A stretch of 64,000 nt of DNA from contig NZ_CP012623.1 in NCBI RefSeq assembly GCF_001280305.1, positions 3,713,137 through 3,777,136 of the forward strand, written 5' to 3'. Source of the DNA: Hymenobacter sp. DG25A (GTDB lineage: Bacteria > Bacteroidota > Bacteroidia > Cytophagales > Hymenobacteraceae). Under the pieces are notes generated by a model. The model saw nothing but the letters and a program-made list of their open reading frames with translations. It did no database searches and had not been told where the DNA came from. Positions within the stretch are counted from its first letter, which is position 1; each line of letters begins with the position of its first letter. The translations under genes were made by a program, and so were the position numbers. Shown piece after piece: positions 14,551 to 22,217 of this stretch.

Positions 14551-16059
14551 ATGTGCGGAATTGTAGGTTTTTACGGCCCCGATGACGTTGCTCACGACAT
14601 CGTATTTGGTCTTACCGCGTTGCAGCACCGCGGGCAGGACGCGGCCGGCATTGCCACCTTCGACGAAAATTTCCACCTCTGCAAAGGCAACGGCCTGATT
14701 GCTGATGTGTTCAAGCCCAAGCAGCTTAAGAAGCTGAGAGGCAACATCGGTATCGGTCATGCCCGCTATACCACCCAGGGCTCCGGCGACGCCGAACTGG
14801 CCCAGCCGTTTACCACCAGCTACCCCTTCGGGCTGTCGATGGTGCACAACGGCAACGTCATCAACTTCCGCCAGGCCGCCAAGCGCCTGCATGATACCTA
14901 CCACGTGCTGCCCAAAACCAGCAACGACCTGGAGCTCATCATGTACACCTTCGCCTCGGAGCTGCGCCTGAAGAACCTGGATGCGCTGTCGGTTGTGGAT
15001 ATCTTCGATGCCGTAGAAACCACCCAGGAGCTGGTGAAAGGGGCCTACGCCACTATTACCATTATTGCCGGCCATGGCCTGCTGGCCTTCAACGACCCGC
15101 TGGGCATCCGGCCCCTGGTGCTGGGCCGCCGCCAGACGGAGAACGGTCCGGTTTACGCCTTTGCCTCGGAAAGCACCTGCTTCGATTATCTGGGTTTCGA
15201 ATTCCTGGAAAACGTAGGGCCCGGCCAGGCGGTATTCATCGACAAAGACTTTAAAGTACACCACAAGAACCAGCAGGAGCAGCCCAAAAACTTCTGCGTG
15301 TTCGAGCACATCTACTTTGCCCGCGAAGACTCCACCATTCATGGCCGATTGGTGGCCCGGGAGCGGGTGCGCCTGGGTAAGATGCTGGCCCGTAAGGTAA
15401 TTGAGTCAGGTATTCAGCCTGATATGGTGATTGATGTGCCTTCCTCGGGCTACTTTTCGGCCTCTGGTCTGGCCGAGGCCATTGGGGTGCCCTACCGCCG
15501 GGCGCTGGTGAAAAACAACCACATGGGCCGCTCCTTTATTGTGAGCAGCCAGGCCGGCCGCGAGGACATTGTGAAGAAAAAGCTGAACCCCATCCGGGAG
15601 TTTGTGGAGGGCAAGAAGATTGCCGTAGTCGATGACAGTATTGTGCGGGGCACCACCTCGCGGCGCATTGTGCGCATTCTGCGCGAGGCCGGTGCTTTGG
15701 AGGTCTACTTCATTTCCAGTGCGCCGCCCATTATTGCGCCCTGCATCTATGGTATTGATATGGCCATGAGCACGGAGTTGATTGCCGCCAACTACACCGA
15801 GGAGGAAATCTGCCGCTACATTGAGGCTGATAAGGTTATCTATCAATCGATAGAAGACCTGAAAGAGCTTTTCTCGGAGGATAAGGGCCACGGCGGCAGC
15901 TGCTTTGCCTGCTTCACCGGTGAGTATCCTACCGGCGACGTGACCAAGTACCTGCGCCACATTCAGGAGGAGCGCCAAAGCCACCGCGGCGACAAAAAGA
16001 ACCGCACCGATGTGGTACCCTCCGTCAGCGCCAAGGCCCCCGAACCAACGGAACACTAG
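14551..16059 (+). CDS. purF: Amidophosphoribosyltransferase
   Basis: PurF makes phosphoribosylamine from PRPP and glutamine, the committed step of purine synthesis. The protein starts Met-Cys-Gly-Ile-Val-Gly, so after Met removal Cys is the N-terminal nucleophile; no propeptide is present. The PRPP motif is VVDDSIVRGTTSRR. Four Cys match the 4Fe-4S ligands of the Bacillus-type enzyme: FCVFEHIYF, APCIYG and SCFAC (two). The cluster, and the oxygen sensitivity it brings, is therefore likely. It has 502 residues, with a polar tail of about 30. A perfect palindromic repeat lies directly after the stop. Confidence 0.95.
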   Translation: MCGIVGFYGPDDVAHDIVFGLTALQHRGQDAAGIATFDENFHLCKGNGLIADVFKPKQLKKLRGNIGIGHARYTTQGSGDAELAQPFTTSYPFGLSMVHNGNVINFRQAAKRLHDTYHVLPKTSNDLELIMYTFASELRLKNLDALSVVDIFDAVETTQELVKGAYATITIIAGHGLLAFNDPLGIRPLVLGRRQTENGPVYAFASESTCFDYLGFEFLENVGPGQAVFIDKDFKVHHKNQQEQPKNFCVFEHIYFAREDSTIHGRLVARERVRLGKMLARKVIESGIQPDMVIDVPSSGYFSASGLAEAIGVPYRRALVKNNHMGRSFIVSSQAGREDIVKKKLNPIREFVEGKKIAVVDDSIVRGTTSRRIVRILREAGALEVYFISSAPPIIAPCIYGIDMAMSTELIAANYTEEEICRYIEADKVIYQSIEDLKELFSEDKGHGGSCFACFTGEYPTGDVTKYLRHIQEERQSHRGDKKNRTDVVPSVSAKAPEPTEH

Positions 16060-16080
16060 TATCCATCAGCTAAAAAACAC

Positions 16081-16182
16081 CTGTCATCCTGAGCCTGCGA
16101 AGGACCTTATCACGCCTGAACTACCATCGTAACAACGACTCGTTTCAACGGGAGAAGGTCCTTCGCAGGCTCAGGATGACAG
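16081..16182. repeat. Palindromic element, perfect 28-bp arms
   Basis: 16081-16108 and 16155-16182 are exact reverse complements. The centre carries AACGACTCGTT, itself a short palindrome, preceded by CGTAAC. The same core and arm sequence return at 25016-25117 and 49424-49530. An A-rich run follows the right arm. It fills the gap between purF and purM and could act as a processing or termination signal. Confidence 0.85.
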
Positions 16183-16201
16183 AAAAAAATAAATAGACCG
16201 C

Positions 16202-17311
16202 ATGTCCACTTCCTCTCAGAAACCCGCCGGCTACGACATCGACCTCGGCAACGAATGCTCCCGCAACGCTTACGCCTGGTCCAAGAAAACCTTCGCCAAC
16301 CGCGCTGGCAAGCCTGGCGAGGCGGCTCAGGATCTGGAGGGCGGCTTCGCCAACGAAATCCGCTTCGGCAACGCCCGCCTGGGTATTTCCTCCGATGGCA
16401 TCGGGACTAAGATTGAGGTAGCGGAGCGGGTAGGCAAGTTCGATACGCTGGGCTACGACCTGGTAGCCATGACGGCCGACGACCTCATCGTGGGTGGTTT
16501 CGTGCCTACCAACCTCTCCAACATCATCGACGTGAATACCCTCGACTATGAGGTGATTGACGAGATGATGCGCGGCTTGCACGATGCCTGCAACTTTGCG
16601 GAAATGGCCATTACGGGCGGCGAAATTGCCGAGCTGGGCAACCGCATCGGCGGCTGGCCGGGTGCTAAAATGAACTTCAACTGGTGCTCCACGGCCATTG
16701 GTAGTCTGCACCCCAGCCTGGAGCGCCCCCTGAGCGGTGCCGGCGTGAAAGCCGGTCAGGCAGTAGTAGCACTTCGCTCGCCCAGCTTCCGTTCCAACGG
16801 CTTTTCCCTGGCCCGCCGCACCCTGCAAAACCTGTTCGGTGACAACTGGCACTCAGCTCCCTATGATGGGCTGGATGCTACGCCGCACGGTAGCGCCGGC
16901 CACACCTGGGGCGAGGTGCTGCTGGCGCCTTCGCTCATCTACTCGCCCGGCGTGGCGCGGGTGCTGGACGCGGGCCTGCCGCTCTACGCCGCCGCACACA
17001 TCACCGGCGGCGGCATTGCCGATAACTTCAAGCGCGTGCTGAAAAACGGCGTGGGCGCCGAGCTGACGAACATTTTCGAGCCCCTGCCCGCCATGCAGAA
17101 GCTCACCGAGCTGGCCGGCATCACCCCTGCCGATGCCTATCTGTACTGGAATATGGGCAACGGCATGCTATTGGTAACCGATGAAGCCCAGGCTGAAACC
17201 ATAGCCGCCCAGCTCCGTGCCGATGGCTACGACGCCCAAGTAGCCGGGCGCATCACCGCTGAGCCCGGTATCCGGCTGAAAGTAGGCGCGGGCGAGTTGA
17301 GCTACGCGTAA
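16202..17311 (+). CDS. purM: Phosphoribosylformylglycinamidine cyclo-ligase (AIR synthetase)
   Basis: PurM closes the imidazole ring of FGAM to give AIR with ATP. The 369 residues show the AIRS fold hallmarks: LGISSDGIGTKIEVAERVG, YDLVAMTADDLIVGG, AITGGEIAELG, LRSPSFRSNGFSLAR and HITGGGIADNFKRVL. It is 15-25 residues longer than the common enzyme. It lies 142 bases after purF, with the palindromic element in the gap, and it is the last gene of the cluster. purB, purE/K and purH are not in the window. Confidence 0.95.
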   Translation: MSTSSQKPAGYDIDLGNECSRNAYAWSKKTFANRAGKPGEAAQDLEGGFANEIRFGNARLGISSDGIGTKIEVAERVGKFDTLGYDLVAMTADDLIVGGFVPTNLSNIIDVNTLDYEVIDEMMRGLHDACNFAEMAITGGEIAELGNRIGGWPGAKMNFNWCSTAIGSLHPSLERPLSGAGVKAGQAVVALRSPSFRSNGFSLARRTLQNLFGDNWHSAPYDGLDATPHGSAGHTWGEVLLAPSLIYSPGVARVLDAGLPLYAAAHITGGGIADNFKRVLKNGVGAELTNIFEPLPAMQKLTELAGITPADAYLYWNMGNGMLLVTDEAQAETIAAQLRADGYDAQVAGRITAEPGIRLKVGAGELSYA

Positions 17312-17346
17312 GCCGGCGTTACGAGCCAGCAAATTCAATAGAAAGG

Positions 17347-17453
17347 AACGTCATGTCGAGCGCAGTCGAGACATCTCGCTAGTGTGTTGAATAGTGTAAT
17401 TACTATCCCAACATCAGCACGCGAGATGTCTCGACTGCGCTCGACATGACGTT
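17347..17453. repeat. Palindromic element, second family, perfect 33-bp arms
   Basis: 17347-17379 and 17421-17453 are exact reverse complements containing GTCATGTCGAGCGCAGTCGA and GACATCTCGC. The 41-base centre is AT-rich with a weaker inner repeat (GTGTTGAATAGT / ACTATCCCAACAT). A T-run follows the right arm, so it may double as the purM terminator. A diverged copy forms the outer arms of the nested element at 24962-25157. Confidence 0.85.
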
Positions 17454-17615
17454 TTTAAGGTCTTGACAGTCCGTTTTAAGGTTAAGAACAGAAGTAGAAA
17501 ATTCTGCCCATCCGTTAGCTGCCCGTAACGGCGCTGGCAAATTACCCGTTCAGCCTACCCAGATGTTAGCGTAGGGCTTGTTAAGAACGGTTTCGACTCT
17601 TCCGCTTCGCGGCGC

Positions 17616-18737
17616 ATGTTTCTGCGCCAGGCGGGCCAGGCGGTGGCCACGGTTATCGTGGCCGGGCCAGCGGCTGCATCTGCTCCTTCACCTCTTGATG
17701 ATGCCATGCAGTACGACGACCAGAAGAAAGTTGGCTTTGCTATAGTAGGGCTGGGCAAGTTTGCCACCCAGCAAATGATGCCCGCCTTTAAAGACTGTAA
17801 ACACGCCCGCATTGCGGCTTTGGTCAGCGGCTCGCCCGACAAAGCCAAGAAGCTGGCCCGTCAGTATGGGGTAGAGGCCAAAAACATCTATAACTACGAG
17901 AACTTCGACACCATTAAGGATAACCCCGAGGTAGATGTCGTCTACATTGTGCTACCAGTAGGCCTGCACGCCGAGTACACCATTCGGGCGACCAAAGCGG
18001 GCAAGCACGTGCTGACGGAAAAGCCCATGGCTACCTCCCCGGAGGATTGTCAGAAGATGATAGATGCCTGCCAGAAAGCCGGCAAAAAGCTAATGGTGGC
18101 CTACCGGGCCCAGTACGAGCCGTTTAACCTGGATGCCATTGCCCGCATCCGTAAGGGCGAGCTGGGCAAGTTGCTGCAAATCACCGCCGACCATGGCCGT
18201 AGCGTAGACCCCACCGGCGACAAAGCCGACTCCTGGCGGGTGCAGAAAAAGCTGGCCGGCGGCGGCTCCCTCATGGACATCGGCATTTATTCCCTGAATG
18301 CCACCCGCTACCTCACCGGCGAAGAGCCGGTAGAAGTAACCGCCATCGAATCAACTGACAAAAACGACCCGCGTTTCCAGGAAGTAGAAGACCGGATTCA
18401 CTTCACGCTTCGCTTTCCCAGCGGCGTGCTGGCCACCTGCACCAGCTCCTACAGCATTCAGGAAGTGAAGCGCTACCGTGTGTTCGGCGACAAAGCCTGG
18501 CTGGACCTGGACCCCGCCACCGACTATAAGGAGCACAACCTGAAGATTGGCGACAAAAACGGGGAGCGGAAACCCAACGTAGACGAAGGCAATCAATTTG
18601 CCGCTGAGCTGGACCACATGGCCGAGTGCGTGCTCAACAACACCACGCCCAAAACACCCGGCGAGGAAGGTCTGCGGGATATCAGGCTGATTCACGCCAT
18701 TTATGATACCCGTACCGGTAAGCGGGTGAAGGTGTAA
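17616..18737 (+). CDS. Gfo/Idh/MocA family oxidoreductase with an apparent Tat signal
   Basis: An NAD(P)-dependent sugar-type oxidoreductase of 373 residues from ATG 17616. The Rossmann start is VGFAIVGLGKFATQQMMPAF (about residues 39-58), the catalytic Lys motif is VLTEKPMA and the second-domain motif is GGGSLMDIGIYSLNATRY. The residues just before the core, FLRQAGQAVATVIVAGPAAAS, look like the hydrophobic part of a Tat signal. Reading upstream in the same frame gives SASRR immediately before the ATG, making SRRMFLR, a full twin-arginine motif. No ATG, GTG or TTG exists between this ATG and the upstream stop at 17526. Either a rare codon such as ATT at 17541 is used, or the start has been lost. 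The protein resembles glucose-fructose oxidoreductase-like periplasmic enzymes. Confidence 0.85.
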   Translation: MFLRQAGQAVATVIVAGPAAASAPSPLDDAMQYDDQKKVGFAIVGLGKFATQQMMPAFKDCKHARIAALVSGSPDKAKKLARQYGVEAKNIYNYENFDTIKDNPEVDVVYIVLPVGLHAEYTIRATKAGKHVLTEKPMATSPEDCQKMIDACQKAGKKLMVAYRAQYEPFNLDAIARIRKGELGKLLQITADHGRSVDPTGDKADSWRVQKKLAGGGSLMDIGIYSLNATRYLTGEEPVEVTAIESTDKNDPRFQEVEDRIHFTLRFPSGVLATCTSSYSIQEVKRYRVFGDKAWLDLDPATDYKEHNLKIGDKNGERKPNVDEGNQFAAELDHMAECVLNNTTPKTPGEEGLRDIRLIHAIYDTRTGKRVKV

Positions 18738-18780
18738 CAAGAGGTTGCTTTGTCCCGTCTCGATCCAAAAAGCAGAGAAA

Positions 18781-19200
18781 ATGCCAAAGTATTTCTTGCA
18801 GGAGTCATTTAACAAACTCCCTGCAACACGCTGGGGTGAATTGCTTGATAAAGCCCTTCCCAAAGCAAATTACTTAGAGCTGAATCAACTGTGGTCAAAA
18901 GCTCGATTGTCTCCTGTGCTTGCTCAAGCACAGGTTTTCCTGCCTACTAACATTCCGCGAGTTTATAAAGCCACACACCGTTTCTCGCTTACACCAGAAG
19001 TAGTGGCGTATATCAAATCGGTGCCATACAAAGATTGGCAGGGAAGTGACTTTGAAGACCCAGCTTTATATCATGATAATACCTTATTGCTGGGTACCAT
19101 CAGTCATGAAGATTATGTGATATCCCCCTTGACAGAGGACGAAAGGGCGCAGCTTAATGGCCGAGACTTAGACTTTTGGTGCGAGTGGATTTTTGATTAG
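18781..19200 (+). CDS. Hypothetical protein, 139 aa
   Basis: I do not recognise this family. The ATG at 18781 begins a soluble protein of mixed composition, rich in aromatic and acidic residues near the end (DFWCEWIFD), with no signal peptide or membrane span. Motif-like segments are FKLT-type RFSLTPEVVAYIKSVPYKDW and YHDNTLLLGTISHEDYVISPL. It is clearly more AT-rich than the flanking genes, which suggests later arrival. It starts 43 bases after the oxidoreductase, on the same strand, and faces pncB tail to tail with 10 bases between stops. Confidence 0.6.
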   Translation: MPKYFLQESFNKLPATRWGELLDKALPKANYLELNQLWSKARLSPVLAQAQVFLPTNIPRVYKATHRFSLTPEVVAYIKSVPYKDWQGSDFEDPALYHDNTLLLGTISHEDYVISPLTEDERAQLNGRDLDFWCEWIFD

Positions 19201-19210
19201 AACCTACTTT

Positions 19211-20701
19211 TTACGCAGGCCGCAATGGCCGCTTCTCCAGAATCAGCTCCGTTCGGAAGGTATTGAGCGTTTCTTCCAGGCCCACCGGGTAGGTGTGGGG
19301 GTTGAGGAAGCGGCGGATGCTGGGGTCCAGGCTTTGCACTTCACGCTGGGCGCGGGCGCGGCTTTCCGCCAGGGTAGGTAGCTCCTGCACCTGCTGCCCG
19401 CGGCGGAAAACAGGCTCCAATAGCTCCCGAAAAGCAGCATCGGGGCGCACGAGGCGGCGGCGGGTGGCATCCAGTGGATCGACGATGGTGAGCTGGTTGG
19501 GGAGGGGCTCGGCGGTGTTGTAGAGCATATCGGCGCGGGGCTGGCCTTTTTCCGACTTGTAGCGCCGCACCTGCAGAATGCCCGGGATGCTGGTTTTCAC
19601 CAGCTGCTCCGAGAGCTTAATGGTGTAGTCCCAGCCCGAATCGTCGGGTTTGCGCAGGGCAGCCATTTTGTACACGCCCCCCAGGGCCGGCTGGTCGTAG
19701 GCGGTAACCAGCTGCGTGCCCACGCCCCAGGTATCGATGCGGGCGCCCTGCTGCTTGAGGCTGGTAATGAGGTTTTCTTCCAGGTCGTTGCTGGCCACAA
19801 TGCGGACTTGCTGGAAGCCTGCCTCGTCCAGCAGGGCGCGAGCCTCGCGGCTGAGGTAGGCCAGGTCGCCGGAGTCCAGGCGGATGCCGCCCAGCTCGTG
19901 GCCGTTGGCGCGCATTTCGCGGGCCACGGCAATGGCGTGGCGCACGCCTTCCAGCGTATCGTAAGTGTCTACCAGAAATACCGAGTCATCCGGGAAAGCC
20001 TGGGCGTAGGCCTTAAAAGCCGTTTCCTCGTCTTCAAAAGCCATAATCCAGCTGTGGGCGTGGGTGCCCTTTACAGGAATGCTGAAGCGCTGCCCGGCCA
20101 GTACGTTGGAGGTAGCATCGGCCCCGCCCAGATAGGCGGCCCGGCTGGCGGAAAGGCCGCCGTCGAACCCCTGAGCGCGCCGCAGGCCAAACTCCAGCAT
20201 CTGGTCCTCAGGGCCTATTGCTTCGCGCACGCGGGCTGCTTTGGTTGCCACCAGCGTCTGGAAATTAACCAGCGTGAGCAGGGCGGTTTCTACCAGCTGG
20301 GCCTGCAGCAAAGGGCCCTGCACCCTAATCAGGGGCTCATTGGCGAAAACCACCGTACCCTCCGCAATGGCATCCACATCACAGGTGAATTTCAGCTCGC
20401 GTAGGTATTCCAGAAACTTAGGGTCGAAGAGCGGAGTGCCTTTGCTGCCTTTCAGGCTGCGCAGGTACGTCAGGTCATCCTCGGAGAAATGGAGGTGCGA
20501 AAGCCAGTCGGCGGCGTAGGCCAGGCCTGCGCACACGGCATAGCCGCCCTCAAAGGGCGGGCGGCGAAAGTATAGGTGAAACACGGCTTCGCGGTCTTGT
20601 AGGCCCTGTTGCCAGTAGCCATAGGCCATGGTAAGCTGATAGAGGTCGGTGAGCAGACTAAGCGAGGGCGCATACAGGCCGGAAAGCGGGGCTGAATTCA
20701 T
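19211..20701 (-). CDS. pncB: Nicotinate phosphoribosyltransferase
   Basis: This enzyme joins nicotinate and PRPP to nicotinate mononucleotide, recycling nicotinate into NAD. The 496 residues begin with the family hallmark LLTDLYQLTMAYGYW. They continue with FHLYFRRPPFEGGYAV, LLTLVNFQTLVATKAARV, EFGLRRAQG, GTHAHSWIMAF (the region of the phosphorylated His) and GIRLDSGDL. The length fits the long bacterial/animal type. It is a single gene, convergent with the hypothetical gene at 18781. Upstream lies a 458-base AT-rich gap shared divergently with the PAS-LuxR regulator. Confidence 0.93.
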   Translation of the reverse strand: MNSAPLSGLYAPSLSLLTDLYQLTMAYGYWQQGLQDREAVFHLYFRRPPFEGGYAVCAGLAYAADWLSHLHFSEDDLTYLRSLKGSKGTPLFDPKFLEYLRELKFTCDVDAIAEGTVVFANEPLIRVQGPLLQAQLVETALLTLVNFQTLVATKAARVREAIGPEDQMLEFGLRRAQGFDGGLSASRAAYLGGADATSNVLAGQRFSIPVKGTHAHSWIMAFEDEETAFKAYAQAFPDDSVFLVDTYDTLEGVRHAIAVAREMRANGHELGGIRLDSGDLAYLSREARALLDEAGFQQVRIVASNDLEENLITSLKQQGARIDTWGVGTQLVTAYDQPALGGVYKMAALRKPDDSGWDYTIKLSEQLVKTSIPGILQVRRYKSEKGQPRADMLYNTAEPLPNQLTIVDPLDATRRRLVRPDAAFRELLEPVFRRGQQVQELPTLAESRARAQREVQSLDPSIRRFLNPHTYPVGLEETLNTFRTELILEKRPLRPA

Positions 20702-21159
20702 GCGGGCAAGTTGGGAAGAATTGCTTCTACTACGGTGGAGCTGTCAATATGGTGCTGAAGCGGCAGTTTCTTGCTGAAACAGTATGCCGGAAGGGCCATG
20801 AACAGAATAGGTACTCCGCGTTTCAACTAAAATAATGGCCGACAGATAATATTCCCCAAAAGCTATGCAACCTTCTGCCGCGCCGCGTATACTATCTTGT
20901 AAAGTAAATTGCGGCTATATATAAACAGCATATCACCTGATAGTTATCATGTATTATCAGCCTTGTAATATAAAAAATATAAAATTATATATATAATTCG
21001 TTATATTTAAAATATTGAATTGGTGGTGGGAGAACAAAACCCAGCACAGTAGCAGATTCTCTTGCCGATACCTCAGACCGAGGGTGCGACTATAGGCAGG
21101 GGAAACGAGCAGGAAGAGGGGATGGAGTAGCGTAGAGGGGAGTAAAATTTGAGAAGGCT
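20702..21159. other. AT-rich divergent intergenic region
   Basis: It separates pncB (leftward) from the PAS-LuxR gene (rightward). From about 20915 to 21020 the sequence is almost only A and T. It includes TGATAGTTATCA (20938-20949), an inverted repeat of TGATA around GT, which could be an operator for a LuxR-type dimer. No coding frame is supported. No full TTG-N19-TAnnTTTG promoter was found. Confidence 0.4.
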
Positions 21160-21954
21160 ATGGAAGAGGTTTTGCAGGTGTCGCACACCTCGGTAAGCCA
21201 GCTAGTGCAGCGTTACCGGACTCATGCAGCCGGGGGTAGCTCGTTTGATAAAGAGCTGCTGTTGCAGCATAATCCGCTGCTAGAGAAGATTTTTGTCATG
21301 GTAGACTGCGGCGTGGCTATTTTCGATGCCAGTCAGGCCAGCTACGTCTATATCAGCGACATGGTGGAACGGGCCCTGGGCTACAAAGCCGAGCGGTTTC
21401 TGACCGGGGGCCTGGATTTCACCTTCACCATTGTGCACCCCGACGACTTGCCGGGCTTGGTGCGTTTTCTGGAGCTGGAGCTGGATTATCTGGATGCCAT
21501 GCCCGAGCGGCAGCACCGTCTAAACTACCGCTCCAGCTACGATTACCGCCTGCGGTGCCTCAATGGCAACTACATGCGCGTATTGCAGCGCAATGCCATT
21601 CTGGATCTGGATGAGGAAGGTAATGCCTGCCGGATGCTGCTGATTATCAGCAATGTGTCGCACCTGAAAAAGAACGATAACATGATGATTAACATCGTCC
21701 GAGACCAGCACACCGATCTGCTTTATACTTACAATACCGAAAGCCACACGCTCAGCACCGATAACTTCCTCAGCAAGCGGGAGCTGGAGATTCTGCGCCT
21801 GCTGGGCCGGGACTTCACCAGTAAGGACATTGCCGATCAGCTCTTTATCAGTGTGCATACGGTGGAAACCCACCGGCGCAACATGCTGGAAAAGACCAAC
21901 ATCAAAGACACATCCAAGCTGGTAAGCTTTGCCGAAGCGGCCGGCTTGATTTAA
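21160..21954 (+). CDS. PAS domain LuxR-family transcriptional regulator
   Basis: A 264-residue protein. Residues about 40-175 form a PAS domain (VMVDCGVAIFDASQASYVYISDMVERALGY, later a HPDD motif and ISNVSHLKKND). Residues about 200-264 form a GerE/LuxR helix-turn-helix (LSKRELEILRLLGRDFTSKDIADQLFISVHTVETHRRNML). No receiver domain is present, so the signal is probably sensed by the PAS domain in the cytoplasm. It lies directly upstream of the efflux unit, but a strong terminator and a sigma54-type promoter separate them, so it is not the obvious regulator of that unit. Confidence 0.88.
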   Translation: MEEVLQVSHTSVSQLVQRYRTHAAGGSSFDKELLLQHNPLLEKIFVMVDCGVAIFDASQASYVYISDMVERALGYKAERFLTGGLDFTFTIVHPDDLPGLVRFLELELDYLDAMPERQHRLNYRSSYDYRLRCLNGNYMRVLQRNAILDLDEEGNACRMLLIISNVSHLKKNDNMMINIVRDQHTDLLYTYNTESHTLSTDNFLSKRELEILRLLGRDFTSKDIADQLFISVHTVETHRRNMLEKTNIKDTSKLVSFAEAAGLI

Positions 21955-21960
21955 GATCCG

Positions 21961-21990
21961 CTTTACCCGCTTTACCCGCTTTACCCGCTT
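21961..21990. repeat. 9-bp tandem repeat
   Basis: CTTTACCCG is repeated three times in perfect tandem and begins a fourth time (CTT), starting seven bases past the LuxR stop codon. Such a repeat can change copy number by slippage. It is upstream of the terminator and outside any gene. Confidence 0.8.
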
Positions 21991-21996
21991 GCGGCC

Positions 21997-22043
21997 ACCG
22001 GCCCCGGCCTTCCTGAGAGGGAGCCCGGGGCCGGTGTTTTTTG
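21997..22043 (+). terminator. Strong intrinsic terminator after the PAS-LuxR gene
   Basis: ACCGGCCCCGG pairs with CCGGGGCCGGT around a 16-17-base loop and is followed by GTTTTTTGT. Confidence 0.8.
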
Positions 22044-22070
22044 TGACCGATGGTGGAGAAGGGCGCTTTC

Positions 22071-22100
22071 ATTTCCGAACACCCTGTCCATTTTTGGACA
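22071..22100 (+). promoter_or_regulatory. Upstream activator site 1 for the sigma54-type promoter
   Basis: ATTTCCGAACACCCTGTCCA followed by TTTT and TGGACA. The inverted repeat TGTCCA-N4-TGGACA (22085-22100) is a dimeric binding site. The 20-base left part is identical to the site at 25831. Its centre is 74 bases upstream of the -24 element, as in the second copy. Confidence 0.7.
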
Positions 22101-22134
22101 TAATTTGGGATAGGGATAATCTAATATTTGTATT

Positions 22135-22147
22135 CAAAATATTGATA
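22135..22147 (-). promoter_or_regulatory. IHF-like bending site 1
   Basis: On the minus strand it reads TATCAATATTTTG, which fits the E. coli IHF consensus WATCAANNNNTTR without mismatch. It lies between the activator site and the -24/-12 element, at the same place as in the second copy. Which HU/IHF-family protein would bind here is not known. Confidence 0.45.
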
Positions 22148-22165
22148 AACAATGCCTTATAAAAA

Positions 22166-22182
22166 TGGCACGGGCATTGGCT
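22166..22182 (+). promoter_or_regulatory. Sigma54-like -24/-12 promoter 1 (HlyD-TolC unit)
   Basis: TGGCACG-GGCA-TTGGCT. The -24 half is a perfect TGGCACG. The -12 half is TTGG(C) instead of TTGC, the same variant as in the second copy at 25926. Transcription would begin near 22192, 26 bases before the HlyD ATG. Confidence 0.65.
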
Positions 22183-22217
22183 ATACCTGCAGGAACCTTT
22201 ACCCTTCCTGCACGAAA

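Noticed and set aside
21958-21995. Short direct repeats as a CRISPR array
   Set aside because: The units are 9 bases in direct tandem with no spacers, and no cas genes are present.
22152-22217. ATG at 22152 as the start of the HlyD adaptor
   Set aside because: The codons from here to 22217 contain the -24/-12 promoter, conserved in the second copy. The true start is the ATG at 22218, just before the basic residues and membrane span.
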